64,000 nucleotides of DNA from Mycolicibacterium houstonense (GTDB lineage: Bacteria; Actinomycetota; Actinomycetes; Mycobacteriales; Mycobacteriaceae), in assembly GCF_900078665.2 (NCBI RefSeq), contig NZ_LT546207.1, positions 3,368,414 through 3,432,413 on the forward strand, in the 5' to 3' direction. Shown in pieces: positions 60,029 to 64,000 of this stretch; the first letter of the stretch is position 1; each line of letters opens with the position of its first letter. The notes beneath the pieces were generated by a model that saw only the letters and a list, made by a program, of their open reading frames with translations, ran no database searches and was not told where the DNA came from. Made by a program: the position numbers and the translations under genes.

Positions 60029-60086
60029 TTTGGTGAATTCCCCTCGCTTCTTTGACCGGCGCAGTTGTCCACGGGCCCGGCAATTC

Positions 60087-60100
60087 TATAACGTGTTCTA
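60087..60100. promoter_or_regulatory. KstR operator between hsaE and kstD
   Basis: TATAACGTGTTCTA fits the published KstR consensus TNNAACNNGTTNNA at every fixed position. It ends one base before the kstD start codon and 59 bp before hsaE. KstR is the TetR-family repressor of cholesterol genes in mycobacteria, released by steroid CoA thioesters. The M. tuberculosis kstD-Rv3536c intergenic region is a known KstR target. Confidence 0.85.
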
Positions 60101-60101
60101 C

Positions 60102-61781
60102 ATGACTGGACAGGAGTACGACGTTGTCGTGGTCGGCAGCGGCGCTGCCGGCATGGTCGCCGCCCTCACCGCAGCCCACCAGGGCCTCTCGACAGTAGTC
60201 GTAGAGAAGGCGCCGCACTATGGAGGATCCACTGCGCGGTCCGGTGGTGGGGTCTGGATCCCGAACAACGAGATTCTCAAGCGTGACGGGGTCAAGGACA
60301 CCCCCGAAGCCGCCCGCACCTACCTCCACAAGATCATCGGTGACGTGGTGCCCGCGGAGAAGATCGACACCTATCTCGACCGTTCGCCCGAGATGCTGTC
60401 GTTCGTCCTGAAGCACTCGCCGCTGAAGCTGTGCTGGGTGCCCGGGTACTCCGACTACTACCCCGAGACCCCCGGCGGCAAGCCCACCGGCCGCTCGGTC
60501 GAGCCCAAGCCGTTCAATGCCAAGAAGCTCGGCGCGGACGAGAAGGGCCTGGAACCGCCGTACGGCAAGGTGCCGATGAACATGGTGGTGATGCAGCAGG
60601 ACTACGTCCGGCTCAACCAGCTCAAGCGTCATCCCCGCGGCGTGCTGCGCAGCATCAAGGTGGGCGTCCGCTCCGTCTGGGCCAACGCCACCGGTAAGAA
60701 CCTGGTCGGCATGGGCCGCGCCCTCATCGCCCCACTGCGTATCGGCCTGCAGAAGGCCGGTGTTCCCGTCCTGCTGAACACCGCGCTGACCGATCTCTAC
60801 ATCGAGGACGGCGTCGTCCGTGGCATCTACGTTGTCGATCCCCGCGACGCTTCCGCTGAGCCGCAACTGATCCGGGCCCGCCGCGGCGTGATCCTGGGCT
60901 CCGGCGGATTCGAGCACAACGAGCAGATGCGGGTGAAGTACCAGCGCGCACCGATCACCACCGAATGGACCGTGGGCGCGGTCGCCAACACCGGCGACGG
61001 CATCCTGGCCGCCGAAAAGCTGGGTGCGGCACTCGAATTCATGGAGGACTCGTGGTGGGGCCCGACGGTCCCGCTGGTCGACTCACCGTGGTTCGCCCTG
61101 TCTGAGCGAAACTCCCCCGGCTCGATCATCGTCAACATGGCCGGCAAGCGGTTCATGAACGAGTCGATGCCCTACGTCGAGGCCTGCCACCACATGTACG
61201 GCGGCGAGTACGGCCAGGGCCCCGGCCCCGGCGAGAACATCCCGGCCTGGCTGATCTTCGATCAGCAGTACCGCGATCGCTTCATCTTCGCGGGACTGCA
61301 GCCCGGACAGCGCATTCCGAAGAAGTGGCTGGAATCGGGCGTCATCGTCAAGGCCGACACCATCGAGGAGCTGGCCGCCAAGACCGGTCTGCCCGCCGAT
61401 GCGTTCGCCGCCACCATCGATCGGTTCAACGGCTTCGCCCGGTCCGGCACCGACGAGGACTTCCACCGCGGCGAGAGTGCCTACGACCGCTACTACGGCG
61501 ACCCCACCAACAAGCCGAACCCGAACCTCGGCGAGATCAAGCACGGCCCCTTCTACGCGGCCAAGATGGTCCCGGGCGACCTGGGCACCAAGGGCGGCAT
61601 CCGCACCGACGTGAAGGGCCGCGCCCTGCGCGACGACAACTCGGTGATCGAGGGCCTCTACGCCGCGGGTAACGTCAGCTCACCGGTGATGGGTCATACC
61701 TACCCGGGCCCCGGCGGCACCATCGGTCCCGCCATGACGTTCGGATACCTCGCGGCACTCGACATTGCAGGGAAGAAGTAG
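60102..61781 (+). CDS. kstD: 3-ketosteroid delta-1-dehydrogenase KstD
   Basis: 559 residues, close to the M. tuberculosis enzyme. The FAD-binding motif VVVGSGAAGMVAAL is at about residues 8-21, followed by EKAPHYGGSTARSGGG, and the C-terminal flavin segment GNVSSPVMGHTYPGPGGTIGPAMTFG is split over 530-555. A YSDYYPETPGG segment near 125-135 carries candidate catalytic tyrosines. The enzyme introduces the C1-C2 double bond into ring A of 3-ketosteroids, which leads to ring opening. The start chosen is the ATG at 60102; the frame is open upstream but that would run through the operator. The short distance from operator to ATG suggests a leaderless or very short-leader transcript. Confidence 0.96.
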   Translation: MTGQEYDVVVVGSGAAGMVAALTAAHQGLSTVVVEKAPHYGGSTARSGGGVWIPNNEILKRDGVKDTPEAARTYLHKIIGDVVPAEKIDTYLDRSPEMLSFVLKHSPLKLCWVPGYSDYYPETPGGKPTGRSVEPKPFNAKKLGADEKGLEPPYGKVPMNMVVMQQDYVRLNQLKRHPRGVLRSIKVGVRSVWANATGKNLVGMGRALIAPLRIGLQKAGVPVLLNTALTDLYIEDGVVRGIYVVDPRDASAEPQLIRARRGVILGSGGFEHNEQMRVKYQRAPITTEWTVGAVANTGDGILAAEKLGAALEFMEDSWWGPTVPLVDSPWFALSERNSPGSIIVNMAGKRFMNESMPYVEACHHMYGGEYGQGPGPGENIPAWLIFDQQYRDRFIFAGLQPGQRIPKKWLESGVIVKADTIEELAAKTGLPADAFAATIDRFNGFARSGTDEDFHRGESAYDRYYGDPTNKPNPNLGEIKHGPFYAAKMVPGDLGTKGGIRTDVKGRALRDDNSVIEGLYAAGNVSSPVMGHTYPGPGGTIGPAMTFGYLAALDIAGKK

Positions 61782-62642
61782 ATGCCAATCGATCTCGACA
61801 AGGCGCTGGGCGCCGAACTGGAACCCATCGAGTTCTCCTGGACCAGCAGCGACATCCAGCTGTACCACCTGGGCCTCGGCGCGGGCGCCGATCCGATGGA
61901 CGAGCGCGAGCTGCGCTACCTCGTCGACGACACCCCGCAGGTGCTGCCGACGTTCGGCAACGTGGCGGCCAGCTTCCACATGACCGAGCCGCCCAAGGTG
62001 CAGTTCCCCGGCATCGACATCGAGCTGTCCAAGGTGCTGCACGCCAGCGAGGCGGTCAGCGTGCCCGGCCCGATCCCGACCAGCGGGACCGCCAAGTCGG
62101 TGCAGCGCTTCACCGAGATCTGGGACAAGGGCAAGGCCGCCGTCATCGTCAGTGAATCCACGGTCACCGACGAGTCCGGCAAGGTGCTGTGGACCACCAA
62201 GCGGTCCATCTTCGCCCGCGGCGAAGGTGGTTTCGGCGGCGAGCGTGGTCCGTCTACGTCGGTCGAAATGCCCGACCGTGCACCGGATGTCGAGATCTCG
62301 TTGCCGACACTGCCGCAGCAGGCCCTGCTGTACCGGTTGTGCGGTGACCGCAATCCGCTGCACTCCGATCCGGCTTTCGCCAAGGCTGCCGGCTTCGACC
62401 GGCCGATCCTGCACGGGCTGTGCACCTACGGCATCGGATGCAAGGCCATCGTCGACAACCTTCTGGACGGTGACGTTTCTCAGGTGGCTTCCTACGGTGC
62501 CCGGTTCGCCGGCGTCGTGATCCCCGGAGAAACCCTGCAGGCCAACGTCTGGAAGGAAGACGGCAAGTTCATCGGTGTGCTGACCGCGCCGTCGCGGGAC
62601 AACGCCGTCGTGCTGTCGGGCGTGGAGCTCGTCCCGGCGTAG
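61782..62642 (+). CDS. chsH3: MaoC-like steroid enoyl-CoA hydratase (Rv3538 / ChsH3 type)
   Basis: 286 residues with the double hot-dog layout of hydratase-2 enzymes. The catalytic pattern is in the second half: CGDRNPLHSDPAFAKAAGF followed by PILHGLCTYG at about residues 184-214, with the Asp/His pair of the R-hydratase motif. It begins directly after the kstD stop (TAG/ATG with no gap), so the two are translated together. Synteny with Rv3537-Rv3538 supports a role in cholesterol side-chain beta-oxidation. The gene has also been called hsd4B; assignment to ChsH3 is by synteny and motif only. Confidence 0.85.
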   Translation: MPIDLDKALGAELEPIEFSWTSSDIQLYHLGLGAGADPMDERELRYLVDDTPQVLPTFGNVAASFHMTEPPKVQFPGIDIELSKVLHASEAVSVPGPIPTSGTAKSVQRFTEIWDKGKAAVIVSESTVTDESGKVLWTTKRSIFARGEGGFGGERGPSTSVEMPDRAPDVEISLPTLPQQALLYRLCGDRNPLHSDPAFAKAAGFDRPILHGLCTYGIGCKAIVDNLLDGDVSQVASYGARFAGVVIPGETLQANVWKEDGKFIGVLTAPSRDNAVVLSGVELVPA

Positions 62643-62684
62643 TCCGCACGCTTCTCGCTTGCCCGCGCTTCTCGCGCTCACTTT

Positions 62685-62812
62685 GTCACGCTGGAGTGGC
62701 TGTCGACCTCGACGGCCACTCCAGCGTTGCATTGTGAGGGCAATGGCATTGGCGACCAAACGCTTTGTCACGCCAGAGTGGCTATCGACCTCCAGAGCCA
62801 CTCCAGTGTGAC
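62685..62812. repeat. Palindromic repeat pair, left side
   Basis: Two 46-bp units (62685-62730 and 62767-62812) start 82 bp apart. Each can fold: gtcacgc-agagtggc on the left faces gccactcca-gtgac on the right, around a variable loop. The 36-bp spacer is related to the spacer of the right-hand pair (63851-63886). This is the look of a REP/BIME-like doublet. The 62643-62968 gap otherwise contains no gene. Confidence 0.8.
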
Positions 62813-62968
62813 AACGTGAACGCAGCAACCAGAGGAGCCGCCGCGCTAGCACAACTCACCGGACCCGTCATCTGTCACACCAGCGCAGATGTGGACAACG
62901 CGGGTCACGCCGACGCCTGTGGATAACCGAGGTGACGGAAACCGTATTGCGCTGCACACTTTCTCGGC

Positions 62969-63814
62969 ATGGGGGAACCATTTCTCGGCAGTGAGGCTGT
63001 CGCCAGCGGCGAATTGCGCAAGAGCGCCCTGCGCACCAGGTACACCCGGGTCTTCCGTGACGTCTACGTCTCACCTGGCACCGAACTCACACCACTCATC
63101 CGTGCCCGTGCCGCCTGGTTGTGGTCTCGTCGTCGCGGTATCGTGGCCGGCAACTCGGCCGCCGCAGTGCACGGTGCGAAATGGGTGGACCTCGACGCAC
63201 CATTCGAGATGATCCATTCCAACCGCAATCCCATTGCCGGACTGCGAGTTCGAACCGAAGAGATCGCAGACGACGAGATCGTTCGGGTTGACGGGATTCC
63301 GGTTACCTCGGCGGCTCGCACCGCACTCGACATCGGTTGCTGGTATCCACGAGACAACGCCGTCGCTGCGCTAGACGCCCTGGCCCGGGCCACCGACCTC
63401 AAGGCCGCCGACGTCGACCTGCTGGCGCAACGCCATGCCCGTCGCCGGGGTATCCAGCGTGCGCGCACAGCCCTGGACTTGATGGACGGCGGCGCGCAGT
63501 CGCCTCAGGAAACCTGGTTGCGGTTGATACTCATCGATGCGGGCCTTCCTCGGCCGCAAACTCAGATCCCGGTGTTCGACGGTCCGGGTGATCCGTTCGC
63601 CTATCTCGACATGGGTTGGGAGGACATCAAAGTCGCGGTTGAGTACGACGGTGAGGAACACCGATCCAGCAATTGGCGGTACAACTGGGACTTGCGACGA
63701 GCAGAGCGCATACAGCGGCAGGACTGGATCAACGTGCGCATCGCAGCCGGCGAGCGCAAGACCGATATTCTGCGGCGCGTCAACGCGGCACGTGCCTGCC
63801 GAGTGTCACGCTAG
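62969..63814 (+). CDS. DUF559/AbiEi-like protein with nuclease-like C-terminus
   Basis: 281 residues. The N-terminal third resembles the winged-helix domain found in AbiEi-type antitoxin proteins (an RTRYTRVFRDVYVSPG segment near 22-37, then GIVAGNSAAAVHG). The C-terminal part has an AVEYDGEEHR pattern near 224-233, typical of the DUF559 / Vsr-like endonuclease fold. Proteins of this kind are common and mostly uncharacterised in mycobacteria. No partner AbiEii-type toxin gene lies beside it in the window, so it is probably a stand-alone protein. It is bracketed by two matched pairs of palindromic repeats, and its stop codon lies inside the first unit of the right-hand pair. Function is not assigned. 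Confidence 0.7.
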   Translation: MGEPFLGSEAVASGELRKSALRTRYTRVFRDVYVSPGTELTPLIRARAAWLWSRRRGIVAGNSAAAVHGAKWVDLDAPFEMIHSNRNPIAGLRVRTEEIADDEIVRVDGIPVTSAARTALDIGCWYPRDNAVAALDALARATDLKAADVDLLAQRHARRRGIQRARTALDLMDGGAQSPQETWLRLILIDAGLPRPQTQIPVFDGPGDPFAYLDMGWEDIKVAVEYDGEEHRSSNWRYNWDLRRAERIQRQDWINVRIAAGERKTDILRRVNAARACRVSR

Positions 63815-63932
63815 CGTGGCGCTCAGGCTCGGCAGCCGCTCCAGCGTGACAGTGTGCGGGCACGGGCGTTGGCAGACAACCTCTTTGTCACGCCAGCGTG
63901 GCGCTCAAGCTCGGCAGCCACTCCAGCGTGAC
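63805..63932. repeat. Palindromic repeat pair, right side
   Basis: Two 46-bp units (63805-63850 and 63887-63932), again 82 bp apart and in the same orientation as the left pair. Both units begin gtcacgc and end ccagcgtgac. The spacer (63851-63886) is the same length as, and similar to, the left spacer. The upstream gene stops within the first unit at 63812-63814. Confidence 0.8.
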
Positions 63933-64000
63933 AGTGTGCAGGCGCCACAGTACCGAGAGCGCGGGCCAAAAAGTCCCGAGAAGCAGGCAAAAAAAGCGGG

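Noticed and set aside
62685..62812. CRISPR array
   Set aside because: Only two units per side, palindromic along their length, and the spacers on the two sides are related to each other; no cas genes.
62969..63814. AbiE toxin-antitoxin pair
   Set aside because: Only the AbiEi-like partner is present; no nucleotidyltransferase toxin gene is adjacent within the window.
1..64000. tRNA, rRNA or insertion sequence genes
   Set aside because: No cloverleaf, rRNA segment, transposase or terminal inverted repeat was recognised by eye; a tRNAscan-SE and ISfinder run would settle this.

Overview
The window is high-GC mycobacterial DNA, most likely from the Mycobacterium (Mycolicibacterium) fortuitum group. 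Two things point there. The right-hand end (57261-62642) reproduces the mycobacterial cholesterol-catabolism block hsaF-hsaG-hsaE / kstD / chsH3 (M. tuberculosis order Rv3534c-Rv3538), with a KstR-type operator between the divergent units. The left 54 kb is a lipopeptide nonribosomal peptide synthetase (NRPS) locus whose module plan matches fortuitine, the acyl-nonapeptide methyl ester described chemically from M. fortuitum in the 1960s.

Layout. 45-1761 (+): a GAP/Sap-type membrane protein and a membrane methyltransferase of the isoprenylcysteine carboxyl methyltransferase (ICMT) type. 1819-15246 (-): NRPS-C, four adenylation domains and a thioesterase, preceded by a 23-codon leader ORF and a duplicated control region. 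16298-18250 (+): htpG. 18331-19668 (+): PapA-like acyltransferase. 53978 down to 19691 (-): a probable operon of mbtH, NRPS-A (starter C domain, five modules, and a sixth C domain at its end), NRPS-B (four A domains and a thioesterase), a second PapA-like acyltransferase and a second ICMT-type methyltransferase. 53979-55093: non-coding control region homologous to the one in front of NRPS-C. 55094-57169 (-): RecQ-family helicase. 57261-62642: sterol genes. 62969-63814 (+): a DUF559/AbiEi-like protein between two pairs of palindromic repeats.

How the genes work together. NRPS-A plus NRPS-B have nine A domains in the order V, L*, V, V, L*, T, T, a, p. V marks one identical specificity code at positions 1, 3 and 4. 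L* marks hydrophobic-type codes with an inserted N-methyltransferase at positions 2 and 5. T marks one identical threonine-like code at positions 6 and 7. Fortuitine, as I recall it, is fatty acyl-Val-MeLeu-Val-Val-MeLeu-Thr(OAc)-Thr(OAc)-Ala-Pro-OMe, all L. The starter C domain explains the acyl group, the two PapA-like enzymes could O-acetylate the two threonines, the ICMT-like enzymes could make the C-terminal methyl ester, the absence of epimerisation domains fits all-L residues, and the GAP-like protein fits export.

The most unusual feature is the extra synthetase NRPS-C. It begins, like NRPS-B, with an A domain that lacks its own C domain, carries almost the same N-terminal head, and ends in a nearly identical A-T-TE block. 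It looks like a duplicated NRPS-B whose first A domain was replaced by the valine-type A domain of NRPS-A and which gained an N-methylating third module. Either the locus is a forked assembly line making two acyl-nonapeptides, or NRPS-C makes a separate tetrapeptide. Product assignments rest on the code and on colinearity; no database search was run.
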